Positions 7,850 to 20,864 of a stretch of DNA of 64,000 nt are shown here, piece by piece. The position numbers were made by a program, and so were the translations under genes. Origin of the DNA: Vibrio tetraodonis. Its GTDB lineage: Bacteria; Pseudomonadota; Gammaproteobacteria; Enterobacterales; Vibrionaceae. The notes below the pieces were generated by a model. It worked only from the letters and a program-made list of their open reading frames with translations. It did not search any database and had not been told where the DNA came from. The stretch covers positions 1-64,000 of the forward strand of contig NZ_QLYY01000015.1 of NCBI RefSeq assembly GCF_003350295.1, given 5' to 3'. Numbering within the stretch: the stretch's first letter is position 1; every line of letters starts with the position of its first letter.

Positions 7850-8908
7850 ATGCAAGTATCCGATTTTCACTTTGATTTACCTGATGAGCTTATTGCTCGT
7901 TATCCTCAACCAGAGCGTACTGCTAGCCGACTACTTCAGTTAGATGGCAATGCAGGTCAAGTTTGCGATGGCACATTTACTGATGTCTTAGACCAGATTC
8001 AAGCAGGAGACTTGGTCGTGTTCAATAATACGCGCGTTATTCCTGCACGTATGTTTGGCCGCAAGGAGTCAGGTGGTAAATTAGAAGTCTTGGTAGAAAG
8101 AATGTTAGATGAGCAGCGTATACTGGCTCATGTTCGTTGTTCTAAATCTCCTAAACCAGGCTCGACAATCGTTCTGGGCGAAAACGATGAATACTCAGCC
8201 AAGATGATGGCTCGGCATGAAGCCTTGTTTGAGTTGAAGTTTGAGTCGGATAAAACGGTATTAGAGATTTTAGAGCATATTGGTCACATGCCTTTACCGC
8301 CTTATATTGATAGACCTGACGAAGACTCGGATAAAGAGCGTTATCAAACGGTTTACAACCAAAAGCCAGGTGCTGTGGCTGCACCGACCGCAGGACTGCA
8401 CTTTGATGATGCTTTACTTGCTAAGATTCAGGCGAAAGGCGCGGAGCTTGCTTATGTGACACTGCATGTCGGAGCAGGAACTTTCCAGCCACTTAAAGTC
8501 GATAATATTCACGATCATCATATGCATGCCGAGTATGTGGAAGTTCCTCAGCAGGTGGTCGATGCGATCAACCAAACCAAATCTCGAGGTGGTAAAATTA
8601 TCGCCGTGGGTACGACCTCGGTTCGTTCTTTAGAAAGTGCCGCACAAGATGCGCTCAAAAAAGGCACAGAACTGGCCTCTTTCTTTGGGGATACAGAAAT
8701 ATTTATCTATCCGGGTTATGAATATCAATTGGTCGACTGCTTGATCACAAATTTTCATCTTCCAGAATCAACCTTGATTATGTTGGTGAGTGCGTTTGCT
8801 GGTTTTGAGCATACGATGAACGCTTATAAACATGCAGTAGAGAAAAAGTATCGCTTTTTCTCTTATGGTGATTCCATGTTTATTAGTAAGAGAACGCTTG
8901 AGCGTTAA
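7850..8908 (+). CDS. queA: S-adenosylmethionine:tRNA ribosyltransferase-isomerase
   Basis: QueA transfers and isomerises the ribosyl group of SAM onto preQ1 at position 34 of GUN-anticodon tRNAs, making epoxyqueuosine. The 352-residue product has the expected N-terminus ([24 protein letters not shown]), the [15 protein letters not shown] block, APTAGLHFD and the C-terminal [18 protein letters not shown] motif. It lies upstream of tgt, so successive queuosine steps are adjacent. The ribosome binding site is weak (AGTAAG region). Confidence 0.96.
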   Translation: MQVSDFHFDLPDELIARYPQPERTASRLLQLDGNAGQVCDGTFTDVLDQIQAGDLVVFNNTRVIPARMFGRKESGGKLEVLVERMLDEQRILAHVRCSKSPKPGSTIVLGENDEYSAKMMARHEALFELKFESDKTVLEILEHIGHMPLPPYIDRPDEDSDKERYQTVYNQKPGAVAAPTAGLHFDDALLAKIQAKGAELAYVTLHVGAGTFQPLKVDNIHDHHMHAEYVEVPQQVVDAINQTKSRGGKIIAVGTTSVRSLESAAQDALKKGTELASFFGDTEIFIYPGYEYQLVDCLITNFHLPESTLIMLVSAFAGFEHTMNAYKHAVEKKYRFFSYGDSMFISKRTLER

Positions 8909-8974
8909 ATAAAAATTTAAGAGTGTTCGCGGTGCATGAAGCAGCCGATACTAAGCCGTTTTTAGCTAGTGTAA

Positions 8975-10177
<1,203 letters not shown>

Positions 10178-10185
10178 AGATGAAC

Positions 10186-10214
10186 AGCCTTTGGCATTTC
10201 GCCAAAGGCTTTTG
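10186..10214 (+). terminator. Hairpin after tgt
   Basis: AGCCTTTGGC (10186-10195) and GCCAAAGGCT (10201-10210) form a perfect 10-bp stem with loop ATTTC and a short TTT tail. It separates tgt from yajC, whose own promoter probably lies in the following 120 bp. Confidence 0.75.
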
Positions 10215-10340
10215 TGAATTAGTTAGGCAAATTCTTGGGAATTTTGAGACTAGGCTCCCTAAATGTTTGAGTGTCTCTTGAAACCTTGATGCTCAAGCCC
10301 AACTTGGATATTTAATAAAAGTAAATAGAGGATTGTTTTA

Positions 10341-10667
10341 ATGTTGATTACTCCAGCTTATGCCGCAGAAGGCGCACCCGCAGGTGGTGGTTTTGAAATG
10401 CTGATCATGCTAGGTATGTTTGCGGTTATCTTTTACTTCATGATTTACCGCCCACAAGCTAAGCGTGTCAAAGAGCATAAGAGCCTAATGGCATCGATGG
10501 GCAAAGGTGATGAAGTACTGACGAGTGGTGGCTTGGTAGGAAAAATTACCAAAATCGCAGAAGACAACGACTATATTTCTGTTGAACTTAATGCTAACAA
10601 CGAAATCGTTATCAAGAAAGATTTTGTAACTGCAGTGCTGCCAAAAGGTACGCTTAAATCTCTATAA
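10341..10667 (+). CDS. yajC: Sec translocon accessory subunit YajC
   Basis: YajC is a small inner-membrane partner of SecDF-YidC. The 108-residue product has one N-terminal membrane segment (about 20-39, MLIMLGMFAVIFYFMIYRPQ), the characteristic YRPQAKR that follows it, and a compact cytosolic domain (GDEVLTSGGLVGKI). AGAGGA precedes the ATG. It is the first gene of yajC-secD-secF. Confidence 0.95.
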   Translation: MLITPAYAAEGAPAGGGFEMLIMLGMFAVIFYFMIYRPQAKRVKEHKSLMASMGKGDEVLTSGGLVGKITKIAEDNDYISVELNANNEIVIKKDFVTAVLPKGTLKSL

Positions 10668-10687
10668 ACAGCTAAAGGATCCTCGCT

Positions 10688-12544
10688 GTGCTTAACCGCT
10701 ATCCATTATGGAAGTATTTGATGGTGGTGCTAACCATTGCCATTGCTGCTTTATACGCACTTCCAAACATCTATGGTGAAGATCCAGCTATTCAAATTAC
10801 AGGGGCGCGTGGCGCCTCTGTCGATATGTCGACGCTGGACTCCATCACTCAAGCTCTGAATGAAAAGGGCTTATCTCAAAAATCCATTTCCCTCGAAGAT
10901 GGCTCCATTCTTGTACGTTTCAATGATACAGATACTCAGCTAAGTGCCAGAGATGTTATCAATGAATCCTTGGGTAAAGACAAGATTGTTGCTTTAAACC
11001 TTGCTCCCGCGACACCGGATTGGCTTGATGCTATTGGTGCTGCACCAATGAAATTAGGTCTGGACCTTCGTGGTGGTGTTCACTTCCTGATGGAAGTTGA
11101 TATGGACGCTGCGATGGAGAAATTAGTCAGTCAGCAGGAAGAAGCATTTCGTAGCGAGCTGCGTGAAGCTAAGATCCGCTATCGAGCAATTCGCCCCTCA
11201 GAGCAAGATTCGGTTGAAGTCTTACTCCGTAATGAAGAGCAACTTGCCGATGCTAAGCGTCTCTTCACCCAAAATCATCCTGATATGACGTTTGTGGACT
11301 CAGACGCTGGTGGGCGATTTACTCTTACGGCGACATTTACTGAGCAACGTCTGGCTGAAATCCGCAACTATGCGGTAGAGCAGAACATTACCATTTTACG
11401 TAACCGAGTCAATGAGCTTGGTGTTGCTGAGCCTCTAGTTCAGCGTCAGGGTGCAAGCCGCATTGTCGTTGAATTACCAGGTGTTCAAGATACCGCTCGT
11501 GCCAAGGAAATCTTGGGTGCCACTGCAACGCTTGAGTTTCGTGAAGTGGATGACAGAGCGGACTTAGCTGCTGCTGCAAGTGGCAGAGCGCCAGCAGGTA
11601 GTGAGATCAAACAAGATCGCGATGGACGCCCTGTCGTTTTGAAAAAGCGCGTGATCTTGGGTGGTTCAAGTATTACCGATGCAAGCTCTGGTACTGATGA
11701 ATATGGTCGACCCCAGGTCAATATCTCACTGGATAGTGAGGGTGGCAGTAAGATGTCTTCTTTCTCGAAAAAGAATATTGGCAAGCTTATGGCAACCGTA
11801 TTTGCTGAGTACAAAGACAGCGGTCGACGTACGCCTGAAGGTAAAGTGATTCTGAGTAAACATGAGGAAGTCATCAATCAAGCTACTATTCAGTCAGCGC
11901 TTGGTCGTAATTTCCGTATTACTGGTATCGATACTGCCGCTGAAGCGCACAACCTTGCTCTATTGCTTCGTGCTGGTGCTTTGATTGCTCCAATATCAAT
12001 TGTTGAAGAACGTACCATTGGCCCTTCTATGGGACAACAAAACATAGATATGGGTGTAATGGCGTGTATCTGGGGTATGGTTGCTGTGATGCTGTTTACT
12101 TTGCTCTACTACCGCAAGTTTGGCTTTATCGCTAATATGGCGTTGATGGTGAACCTTGTTCTTATCATAGGGGTGATGTCTATGATACCGGGTGCGACCA
12201 TGACGCTTCCGGGTATTGCAGGTATCGTTCTTACTGTTGGTATGGCGGTGGATGCCAATGTGCTGATTTTTGAACGGATACGTGAAGAACTTCGTGACGG
12301 TCGAAATCCACAGCAAGCGATTCATCAAGGTTATGCCAATGCATTTAGTACCATTGCCGATGCCAATATTACAACACTTATCACGGCGATTATTCTCTTT
12401 GCCGTCGGTACAGGAGCGATCAAGGGTTTTGCCGTGACGCTTTCTATTGGTATTTTGACCTCCATGTTTACTGCCATCATAGGGACACGCTGCGTTGTTA
12501 ACTTGATGTATGGCGGAAAGCGCATCAATAAATTGTCGATCTAA
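10688..12544 (+). CDS. secD: Protein translocase subunit SecD
   Basis: SecD, with SecF, uses the proton (or, in vibrios, sodium) motive force to pull exported proteins into the periplasm. The 618-residue product has a first membrane helix at about 8-27, a large periplasmic part with [16 protein letters not shown] near 124-139, and five C-terminal RND-type helices with [19 protein letters not shown]. The GTG start follows AAGGATCCTCGCT. It begins 20 bp after yajC and is followed 14 bp later by secF. Vibrios commonly carry a second secDF pair elsewhere. Confidence 0.97.
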   Translation: MLNRYPLWKYLMVVLTIAIAALYALPNIYGEDPAIQITGARGASVDMSTLDSITQALNEKGLSQKSISLEDGSILVRFNDTDTQLSARDVINESLGKDKIVALNLAPATPDWLDAIGAAPMKLGLDLRGGVHFLMEVDMDAAMEKLVSQQEEAFRSELREAKIRYRAIRPSEQDSVEVLLRNEEQLADAKRLFTQNHPDMTFVDSDAGGRFTLTATFTEQRLAEIRNYAVEQNITILRNRVNELGVAEPLVQRQGASRIVVELPGVQDTARAKEILGATATLEFREVDDRADLAAAASGRAPAGSEIKQDRDGRPVVLKKRVILGGSSITDASSGTDEYGRPQVNISLDSEGGSKMSSFSKKNIGKLMATVFAEYKDSGRRTPEGKVILSKHEEVINQATIQSALGRNFRITGIDTAAEAHNLALLLRAGALIAPISIVEERTIGPSMGQQNIDMGVMACIWGMVAVMLFTLLYYRKFGFIANMALMVNLVLIIGVMSMIPGATMTLPGIAGIVLTVGMAVDANVLIFERIREELRDGRNPQQAIHQGYANAFSTIADANITTLITAIILFAVGTGAIKGFAVTLSIGILTSMFTAIIGTRCVVNLMYGGKRINKLSI

Positions 12545-12558
12545 GGCTGGAGATGATT

Positions 12559-13509
12559 ATGTTTCAGATTCTAAAAGCAGACAAAATGATCGACTTTATG
12601 CGTTGGTCAAAATTCGCCTTCCTTTTATCGATTTTGATGATTGGTGCCTCGATCTTTACTCTATCGACTAAGTGGCTGAATTGGGGACTGGATTTTACCG
12701 GAGGAACCCTAATTGAAGTCGGCTTTGAACAGCCTGCCAACTTAGAGGAAATTCGTACCGCGCTCGATGCAAAAGGCTTTGGCGATGCTACGGTACAAAA
12801 CTTTGGTAGCTCACGCGATGTCATGGTTCGGTTACGTCCTCGTGAGGACGTTGCCGGAGAGACGCTCGGCAATGAAATTATCAGTGCTATTAAAGCTGGC
12901 ACAGGTGAAAGCGTTGAAATGCGCCGTATTGAGTTTGTTGGGCCTAATGTTGGTGATGAGCTAACAGAAGCTGGCGGGCTTGCTATCATTGTTTCTTTGA
13001 TTTGTATCTTGATATACGTATCCATTCGTTTTGAATGGCGTCTCGCGGCAGGTGCAGTGCTTGCTCTTGCTCATGACGTCATTATTACACTTGGTGTGTT
13101 CTCGTTTATGCAAATCGAAGTCGACTTGACTATCGTCGCGGCGCTTCTTACGGTTGTGGGTTATTCACTTAACGATACCATAGTGGTTTTTGACCGAATT
13201 CGAGAGAATTTCCGCAAGATGCGTAAAGGTGAGCCGGCGGAAATTATGGATAGCTCTATTACTCAAACCTTGAGCCGTACCCTTATCACTTCAGGTACAA
13301 CCTTGTTTGTTGTCATCGCTTTATTTGTTCAGGGCGGTGCCATGATCCATGGTTTTGCTACGGCGCTGCTATTGGGTATCACTGTTGGTACTTATTCGTC
13401 TATTTATGTTGCCTCTGCACTCGCTCTCAAGCTAGGGATAACCAAAGAGCATCTTATGCCACCTCAGGTGGAAAAAGAAGGTGCTGAGTTTGACGAAATA
13501 CCTCAATAA
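12559..13509 (+). CDS. secF: Protein translocase subunit SecF
   Basis: This is the partner of SecD in the inner membrane. The 316-residue product has the family signature DFTGGTLIEVGF after helix 1, a periplasmic domain, and five C-terminal helices with SLNDTIVVFDRIRENFRK. Two ATGs lie 6 bp apart (12553 and 12559); the second is preferred because GGAG at 12549-12552 touches the first and is properly spaced from the second. It is the last gene of yajC-secD-secF and is followed by an intrinsic terminator. Confidence 0.96.
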   Translation: MFQILKADKMIDFMRWSKFAFLLSILMIGASIFTLSTKWLNWGLDFTGGTLIEVGFEQPANLEEIRTALDAKGFGDATVQNFGSSRDVMVRLRPREDVAGETLGNEIISAIKAGTGESVEMRRIEFVGPNVGDELTEAGGLAIIVSLICILIYVSIRFEWRLAAGAVLALAHDVIITLGVFSFMQIEVDLTIVAALLTVVGYSLNDTIVVFDRIRENFRKMRKGEPAEIMDSSITQTLSRTLITSGTTLFVVIALFVQGGAMIHGFATALLLGITVGTYSSIYVASALALKLGITKEHLMPPQVEKEGAEFDEIPQ

Positions 13510-13515
13510 AATACA

Positions 13516-13546
13516 AGCCGCTGATAACTCAGCGGCTTTTTCTTTA
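13516..13546 (+). terminator. Intrinsic terminator after secF
   Basis: AGCCGCTGA (13516-13524) and TCAGCGGCT (13529-13537) form a perfect 9-bp stem with a 4-nt loop followed by TTTTCTTT. Confidence 0.9.
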
Positions 13547-13637
13547 ATCCACCTTTAAAAGCTTGAAGCAGAAATAATCGAGATATTATTCACTAACTTG
13601 GTATTATGGTGAAAACATAATTATTAGGAAGCCATTA

Positions 13638-13970
13638 ATGCCACATTTACGTTTTCGCGCCATGGAACCACAAAGTGTTCAGTCTTTATCTAAGTCTTTA
13701 ATTGATGCTCTGCAGCCTCATATGGACTGTCCAAGAGAAGATTTCACATTCGAGTACGTCTACACGACCTTTTATCATGAGGGGCAAGTAAGCCAAGCCT
13801 ATCCTTTCGTCGAGGTGCTGTGGTTTGATCGTGGGCAAGAGACTCAGGACGCAGTAGCTGATCTTATCACTAAGCAAGTTCGTCATATCTTGGAAGCGGA
13901 TGTAGATGTTGCGGTTATCTTTACCGCTCTTGAAGCGAACACCTACTATGATAATGGTGAGCATTACTAA
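13638..13970 (+). CDS. DUF1904 family protein
   Basis: This 110-residue cytosolic protein resembles the DUF1904 family (MPHLRFRAMEPQSVQSLSK, then YTTFYHEG and PFVEVLWFDRG). A Pro directly after the start Met and the small alpha/beta size resemble tautomerase-fold proteins, but no catalytic role is established and I do not assign one. A weak ribosome binding site (TTAGGAAG) precedes the ATG. It stands alone between the secF terminator and mepA. Confidence 0.75.
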   Translation: MPHLRFRAMEPQSVQSLSKSLIDALQPHMDCPREDFTFEYVYTTFYHEGQVSQAYPFVEVLWFDRGQETQDAVADLITKQVRHILEADVDVAVIFTALEANTYYDNGEHY

Positions 13971-14033
13971 TATGTGTTAAGCCTCTCTCATAAAGGTAAA
14001 CACATGATGTGATTACTGATAGGAGTGTGGGAG

Positions 14034-14870
14034 ATGCTAGATTGTTGGAAATGGCACATATTATTCTTGGCTGTTTCATTCTGCCCAACCTTCTCTGTAA
14101 CAGCAAGCCCTTGGGAGAAAGTTAATACACCTTCAACCCATTCTCCCCAAGCCATCGGCAGCTATGCAAATGGCTGTTTAGCAGGTGGCTCTGCATTACC
14201 ACTTGAGGGAGCAGGGTATCAAGTTCTTAGAAGCGATCGTCAGAGATATTATGGCCACCCGAGCGCTGTCAGTTTTGTTCAGCGCTTGGGCAAAATGTCA
14301 GAGCAATATCTTAATACGCATATACTGGTCGGTGATTTGTCTTTGCCGCAAGGTGGGCGCTTTTCTTCTGGCCATACTAGCCATCAAACGGGATTGGACA
14401 TCGACATTTGGCTTAGGCTGACTCGAGAAAGACTCACAGAGCGCCAGCTACAAAAACCTGTGCCGATTAGTGTGGTTAATATAAAGCAGTATCAAGTGTT
14501 AAAGAAAAATTGGGATACGAGGCATTTTGAATTGATCAAGATGGCCGCTTATGATCCCGCAGTAGAGCGTATTTTTGTTCACCCTGTGATTAAAGAGAAA
14601 CTCTGCGCCGACGAAATTCAAGAGCAGCGTGAATGGTTAAGGAAGGTTAGACCATGGTGGGGACATCATTACCACATGCATGTCAGATTAAAATGCCCTT
14701 ACGAGAATACCTTTTGCCGTCCTCAAGCAGCGCCGCCTGAGGGCGATGGATGTGGGGCCGAGTTAATCAGTTGGCGTCTTCAACCTAAGCCTAAAACATC
14801 GCAAAAAGCGAGCAAAAAAAAGCCCAAAGTGATGCCTGCGCAATGCCGGAAAATGCTAAACAATATCTAG
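14034..14870 (+). CDS. mepA: Penicillin-insensitive murein DD-endopeptidase
   Basis: MepA cleaves the D-Ala-meso-DAP cross-link of peptidoglycan in the periplasm. The 278-residue product has a signal peptide (about 1-24, ending TVTAS-like SVTAS) and LAS metallopeptidase zinc ligands H117 and D124 in SGHTSHQTGLDIDIW plus the last His of HHYHMHVRL. Cysteines are conserved for disulfides. ATG at 14034 is chosen over GTG at 14025 because AGGAG at 14021-14025 is 8 nt upstream of it. The C-terminus is Lys-rich (SQKASKKKPK). Confidence 0.92.
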   Translation: MLDCWKWHILFLAVSFCPTFSVTASPWEKVNTPSTHSPQAIGSYANGCLAGGSALPLEGAGYQVLRSDRQRYYGHPSAVSFVQRLGKMSEQYLNTHILVGDLSLPQGGRFSSGHTSHQTGLDIDIWLRLTRERLTERQLQKPVPISVVNIKQYQVLKKNWDTRHFELIKMAAYDPAVERIFVHPVIKEKLCADEIQEQREWLRKVRPWWGHHYHMHVRLKCPYENTFCRPQAAPPEGDGCGAELISWRLQPKPKTSQKASKKKPKVMPAQCRKMLNNI

Positions 14871-14878
14871 ATAAGAGG

Positions 14879-14903
14879 AAGCCGCTTGATTAGTCAGCGG
14901 CTT
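14879..14903. terminator. Hairpin between convergent mepA and yfhL
   Basis: AAGCCGCT (14879-14886) pairs with AGCGGCTT (14896-14903) around a 9-nt loop between convergent genes. The T-run is poor on both strands. Confidence 0.5.
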
Positions 14904-14920
14904 ATATTAATCCAATCAGG

Positions 14921-16578
<1,658 letters not shown>

Positions 16579-16706
16579 GTTTTCATTCTCTCAGTCTGAT
16601 CTCAAGTCAGGTCCATTCCACCTAATGGAATTGGGGCGAAAATTCTACGCTAAAACGTGAGTTGTGACTAGGAAAAAGTCCATGAAATAAATGTGGTAAT
16701 GACCAG

Positions 16707-16733
16707 CGGGTACTTAACTAGGTTAAGCACCCG
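16707..16733 (-). terminator. Stem-loop after rdgC
   Basis: Just 9 nt past the rdgC stop, a 12-bp stem (16707-16718 with 16722-16733) with one G-U pair on the minus strand and a 3-nt loop is seen. No T-run follows, so its termination strength is doubtful. Confidence 0.4.
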
Positions 16734-16741
16734 AGGAAAGT

Positions 16742-17656
16742 TTATGCGTTTGCGTGAGGCAAGCCGCCAAGGGATTGGTACAAGTTTGGAAGGAAAGCGC
16801 TGAGTTCGCCGCACATTAGCGAGAAATCGGCGTCAAATCGAGCTGCTTGGTCTTCTCTTGGAATATCATCATTTTGATCTTTCAGCTCATCAGAAAACTT
16901 GAGGCGCTTGATACTGCCATCCTCGCCAAGAAGAAATTCGATTCGCTCTTGCCACCATAAAGCAAGTTTGGTGACGACTTTATTAGCCTCGATATGGCTG
17001 CGGATTTCATCAGCAGTAAGCTCTTGCTTTTTACAGCGAATCACGCCACCTTCTTCAAGAACTGACTTGAGTTCTGCTTCATCAAGCATCTCCATCCCCA
17101 CGGGGGTATCGCCGGTTTTGACCCATTCAGTCAATGTCGTTTCCAATGCTTTTTCGGGAATTGCAGGTACTACGGGTAAACTGCCCATGGTTTTACGCAG
17201 GAGTGCCAATACCTCTTCCGCCTTTTTATAGCTACTGGCATCGACCAATATAAAGCCTTCTTTGGGCAGGATAAGGACATGAGTATGACTGCTGCGGCTA
17301 AAGGCTCTTGGCAGCAGATCCATGACAATATCTTCTTTTAGGGTATCTTTCTCTTTTTTCTTAAGAGGTCTTCCTTCCTGTGCTTCCATGGCTTCTACTT
17401 TGGCGCTCAGTGAATCTTTGATCACAGATGCGGGTAGCATTTTTTCTTCTTTCCTTGCGCAGATTAGGATGCGGTTCTCACTAACATGAGTCATCATGTC
17501 ACCATGCTTGCCCATTGCTGTTACCCAGCCGAATTTTTGTTTGTCCTGGCTGCCACAAGGAGTAAAACGGAATTCAGTAAGTTGTTTTTCCAATTCATCT
17601 GCTTGGAATTTAATATCTCGATTAAAACGGTAAACTAGACAGTTTTTAAACCACAT
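16742..17656 (-). CDS. rdgC: Recombination-associated protein RdgC
   Basis: RdgC forms a ring dimer on double-stranded DNA and restrains RecA-mediated exchange. The 304-residue length is the family norm (303 in E. coli). Family landmarks include [11 protein letters not shown] at the N-terminus, [12 protein letters not shown], and the C-terminal [23 protein letters not shown]. It is monocistronic on the minus strand, divergent from phoB. Confidence 0.95.
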   Translation of the reverse strand: MWFKNCLVYRFNRDIKFQADELEKQLTEFRFTPCGSQDKQKFGWVTAMGKHGDMMTHVSENRILICARKEEKMLPASVIKDSLSAKVEAMEAQEGRPLKKKEKDTLKEDIVMDLLPRAFSRSSHTHVLILPKEGFILVDASSYKKAEEVLALLRKTMGSLPVVPAIPEKALETTLTEWVKTGDTPVGMEMLDEAELKSVLEEGGVIRCKKQELTADEIRSHIEANKVVTKLALWWQERIEFLLGEDGSIKRLKFSDELKDQNDDIPREDQAARFDADFSLMCGELSAFLPNLYQSLGGLPHANA

Positions 17657-17784
17657 ACGCTTTCTCTATACCTAGGGTCTGTTGATCTTAAACTTTGGTT
17701 GCTCATCATAAAGACTTTTAGTGAGATTGTCCCATTGCAACAACTCATCATTAAGATGAAACTTATATTAAAATTTGTTTTCAA

Positions 17785-17818
17785 GGGTCACAAAAGTGTC
17801 ATAATTTATAGTGATAAT
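17785..17818 (+). promoter_or_regulatory. Pho box and -10 of the phoB promoter
   Basis: GGGTCAC-AAAA-GTGTCAT (17785-17802) matches the PhoB consensus of two 7-bp CTGTCAT-like half-sites with a 4-bp spacer. A -10 hexamer GATAAT (17813-17818) follows exactly 10 bp later, the spacing used when PhoB replaces the -35. The operon is therefore probably autoactivated under phosphate limitation. Confidence 0.8.
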
Positions 17819-17868
17819 GCCTTGGTCAATGCACGATTAAGTTCCACTTATTCAAAGGTGATTCAATT

Positions 17869-18558
17869 ATGTCGAGAAGGATTCTTGTTGTTGAAGATGA
17901 AGCGCCAATTCGCGAAATGCTTTGCTTTGTCCTTGAACAGAAAGGTTATCATGCGGTTGAAGCTGAAGATTATGATAGCGCGGTAACCAAGCTTTCCGAA
18001 CCTTTCCCAGATTTGGTTCTTCTAGACTGGATGCTGCCTGGAGGAAGTGGGATTAACTTTATTAAGCATATGAAGCGAGAAGAGTTGACTCGCAATATTC
18101 CCGTTGTGATGCTTACCGCTCGTGGTGAAGAAGAAGATAAGGTGCGCGGTTTGGAAGTTGGTGCTGATGACTACATCACAAAACCATTTTCTCCCAAAGA
18201 ATTGGTTGCGCGTCTTAAAGCTGTCATTCGAAGAGTGACTCCAACCGCTTTGGAAGATGTGATTGACGTGCAAGGGTTGAGGCTTGATCCTGTGTCTCAT
18301 CGAGTGACGGCCAACGGCCAAGCACTCGACATGGGGCCAACAGAGTTTAAAATGCTGCACTTTTTTATGACCCATCAAGAGCGCGTCTATAGCCGAGAGC
18401 AGCTGCTGAATAACGTTTGGGGCACCAATGTTTACGTCGAGGACAGAACTGTGGATGTTCATATCCGCCGTCTGAGAAAAGCGCTTGAAGGTGCTGGGCA
18501 TGATAGGTTGGTTCAAACGGTGCGCGGTGCAGGCTATCGCTTTTCGACTAAAGCCTGA
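17869..18558 (+). CDS. phoB: Phosphate regulon response regulator PhoB
   Basis: PhoB is the DNA-binding response regulator of phosphate starvation. The 229-residue product has a receiver domain with acidic pocket D10/E11, phosphoacceptor D53 ([13 protein letters not shown]), T83 and K105. The C-terminal OmpR-type winged helix includes [15 protein letters not shown] and [12 protein letters not shown]. Its promoter carries a Pho box. phoR begins 26 bp downstream. Confidence 0.97.
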   Translation: MSRRILVVEDEAPIREMLCFVLEQKGYHAVEAEDYDSAVTKLSEPFPDLVLLDWMLPGGSGINFIKHMKREELTRNIPVVMLTARGEEEDKVRGLEVGADDYITKPFSPKELVARLKAVIRRVTPTALEDVIDVQGLRLDPVSHRVTANGQALDMGPTEFKMLHFFMTHQERVYSREQLLNNVWGTNVYVEDRTVDVHIRRLRKALEGAGHDRLVQTVRGAGYRFSTKA

Positions 18559-18584
18559 TTCAAGTTTACCATCAGGAGAGGTAA

Positions 18585-19886
18585 GTGGTTGAACGGTTAA
18601 CATGGAAAAAGCTAGCCAAAGAGCTAGTTTTTTTTTACACCCCTTGGGTAATTGTCGGATGGATCTTTGGCTACATGCCATGGCTTTTATTGGCTGCAAC
18701 CGTATTGCAGCTCATATGGCATCTGCACAATCAAATGCGTCTTTCAGCTTGGCTATGGGATGAAAAGCGTCTCACTCCTCCTTCTGGCACGGGTCATTGG
18801 GAGTTTCTGTTTAATGGTATTTATCGTTTGCAGCAACGTCATCGCAGTAAACGCAAAGAACTGAGTAGCTTGATCCGCCGTTTCCGTAATGGTGCAGAAT
18901 CACTTCCTGATGCCGTGGTTGTTTTTCGCGGGGAGGGGAATATCGTATGGTGCAACAAGTTAGCTCAGCACCTACTTGGTTTTCGCTGGCCAGATGATTC
19001 TGGACAGCCTATTTCAAATCTCCTTCGCACGCCAGATTTTATTAAATACCTCAGTAAAAACGACTTTTCTCAGCCTTTAGAAATACGCTCTCCACTCAAC
19101 GTCGAACGTATGCTTGAACTTCGTATTGTGCCTTATACCGAAGGAGAGCACTTGATGGTGGTTCGTGATGTTTCTCAATTAAAACAATTGGAGGGAATGA
19201 GGCGTAACTTCTTTGCCAATGTATCCCATGAACTTCGCACGCCAATGACTGTGTTGCAAGGGTACCTAGAAATGACCGAAGACCCTGATATGGTCGTTGG
19301 CCCCATGTGGACCAAAGCACATGGCGTCATGACTGAGCAGCTTAATCGTATGAATGGCTTAGTTAATCAGTTATTGACCTTGTCCAAGATTGAAGCAGCA
19401 CCAATGCATGAGCTGGAAGATGTGGTGAATGTTCCTGCTATGTTGGATGTGCTTGAAAAAGAAGCTCAGAGCCTGAGTGGTGAGCAGCAGCATAAGCTTA
19501 GTTTTGACATTGAAGGTGACTTATTGGTTTTAGGTGATGAAGACCAATTGCGTAGTGCGATTTCTAATCTGGTTTATAACGCTGTGAAATACACGCCTGC
19601 TGGTGCTGATGTAAAAGTTCGCTGGTATTTATCTGCTCAAGGCGCGTGTCTAGAAGTTGAAGACAGCGGTGAAGGCATTGAGCCTCAACATCTGCACAGG
19701 TTGACTGAGCGTTTTTATCGAGTGGATAAAGCACGTTCAAGAGATACCGGAGGAAGTGGACTTGGGTTAGCGATTGTCAAACATGCTCTGACCCATCACG
19801 ATTCTCATTTAGAAGTTCAGTCTGCAGTCGGAGTGGGGAGTAAATTTTCGTTTATTTTGCCTCAGCGTCTAGTGGTGGATAGATGA
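18585..19886 (+). CDS. phoR: Phosphate sensor histidine kinase PhoR
   Basis: PhoR is the inner-membrane kinase/phosphatase for PhoB. The 433-residue product has two closely spaced N-terminal membrane helices (about 14-46) with almost no periplasmic loop, a linker and PAS domain (about 100-195), and an H-box with H215 ([20 protein letters not shown]). The C-terminal ATPase domain includes [12 protein letters not shown]. The GTG start follows AGGAGAGGTAA. Its stop overlaps the start of the next gene by 4 bp (ATGA). Confidence 0.96.
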   Translation: MVERLTWKKLAKELVFFYTPWVIVGWIFGYMPWLLLAATVLQLIWHLHNQMRLSAWLWDEKRLTPPSGTGHWEFLFNGIYRLQQRHRSKRKELSSLIRRFRNGAESLPDAVVVFRGEGNIVWCNKLAQHLLGFRWPDDSGQPISNLLRTPDFIKYLSKNDFSQPLEIRSPLNVERMLELRIVPYTEGEHLMVVRDVSQLKQLEGMRRNFFANVSHELRTPMTVLQGYLEMTEDPDMVVGPMWTKAHGVMTEQLNRMNGLVNQLLTLSKIEAAPMHELEDVVNVPAMLDVLEKEAQSLSGEQQHKLSFDIEGDLLVLGDEDQLRSAISNLVYNAVKYTPAGADVKVRWYLSAQGACLEVEDSGEGIEPQHLHRLTERFYRVDKARSRDTGGSGLGLAIVKHALTHHDSHLEVQSAVGVGSKFSFILPQRLVVDR

Positions 19887-20848
19887 GGTTTGTCGCTGCC
19901 AGTGTTTGCTTTCTGCTTACATTTTCTGTATCGGCTCAAGAAACTAACGCGCGTCATCAGCACTATCACAAAGTAGCAAGCTTGAGTGGTAGCTTGACTA
20001 CGGTTGGTTCAGATACGTTAGCGGGAATCACCACTTTGTGGGTCGAAGCGTTTAAACACTTATATCCTAGCGTTAATGGGGAAGTGCAGGCATCAGGCTC
20101 TTCGACAGCACCTCCTGCTTTGACAGAGGGGACAGCGCAGTTCGGACCTATGAGTCGGCCAATGCGCCAACGAGAAATCGAAGCCTTCGAACGTACACAT
20201 GGTTATAAACCAACAGAACTGCGGATTGCGATTGACGCAGTTGGTGTGTTTGTTCACCGAGACAACCCAATAACAGGGCTTAATTTTGAGCAACTAGACA
20301 GTATATTTTCTTCGACTCTGCGCTGCGGCTCTACTCAGTCAGCTTCAACATGGGCCGATTTAGGACTCAATTATCAGTGGGCAAAGCGTAGCATGCTGCT
20401 GTTTGGCCGAAACTCTGTGTCAGGTACCTATGGTTACTTTAAAAAAGTGGCCTTATGTGGCGGTGATTTTAGAAATAATGTCAATGAACAACCAGGATCT
20501 GCTTCGGTTGTTCAAGCGACCTCTTCCGCCATCAATACGATCGGTTATTCGGGGGTCGGTTATCAAGTCTCTGGAGCCAAGCTTGTTCCTATCGCGAGAC
20601 AAGGCCAAGATTATGTTTATCCCAGTGAGAGCAATATAGTGTCTGGTCGATACCCTCTATCGCGTTATCTCTATCTTTACGTTAATAAGAATCCATCGAA
20701 GCCTTTGTCTAACATCATGAAAGAGTTCATTCTTTTTATCTACTCTGAACAAGGGCAGAGCATAGTCAAAAAAGCGGGTTATGTTCCAGTATCAGCTGAA
20801 ATGGCTAGTGCTGAATTGAATAAAGTTGATGTTTTGAGCATTAACTAA
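19883..20848 (+). CDS. PstS-like phosphate-binding protein in the phoBR operon
   Basis: This is a periplasmic solute-binding protein of 321 residues. It has a signal peptide (about 1-18, ending VSAQ) and the PBP-like features of the PstS family: [27 protein letters not shown] (phosphate-binding loop type) and [13 protein letters not shown]. It is translationally coupled to phoR by an ATGA overlap and so follows the Pho box. It may feed the unusual PstC/PstA pair encoded at 24.6-28.5 kb or act as a sensor; it is separate from the pst operon itself, which has no pstS. Confidence 0.85.
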   Translation: MRFVAASVCFLLTFSVSAQETNARHQHYHKVASLSGSLTTVGSDTLAGITTLWVEAFKHLYPSVNGEVQASGSSTAPPALTEGTAQFGPMSRPMRQREIEAFERTHGYKPTELRIAIDAVGVFVHRDNPITGLNFEQLDSIFSSTLRCGSTQSASTWADLGLNYQWAKRSMLLFGRNSVSGTYGYFKKVALCGGDFRNNVNEQPGSASVVQATSSAINTIGYSGVGYQVSGAKLVPIARQGQDYVYPSESNIVSGRYPLSRYLYLYVNKNPSKPLSNIMKEFILFIYSEQGQSIVKKAGYVPVSAEMASAELNKVDVLSIN

Positions 20849-20864
20849 CTATTCGACCTCTCTT

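Noticed and set aside
12564..13025. 153-codon open frame opposite secF
   Set aside because: It lies entirely antisense to a well-conserved gene and has no ribosome binding site or recognisable domain.
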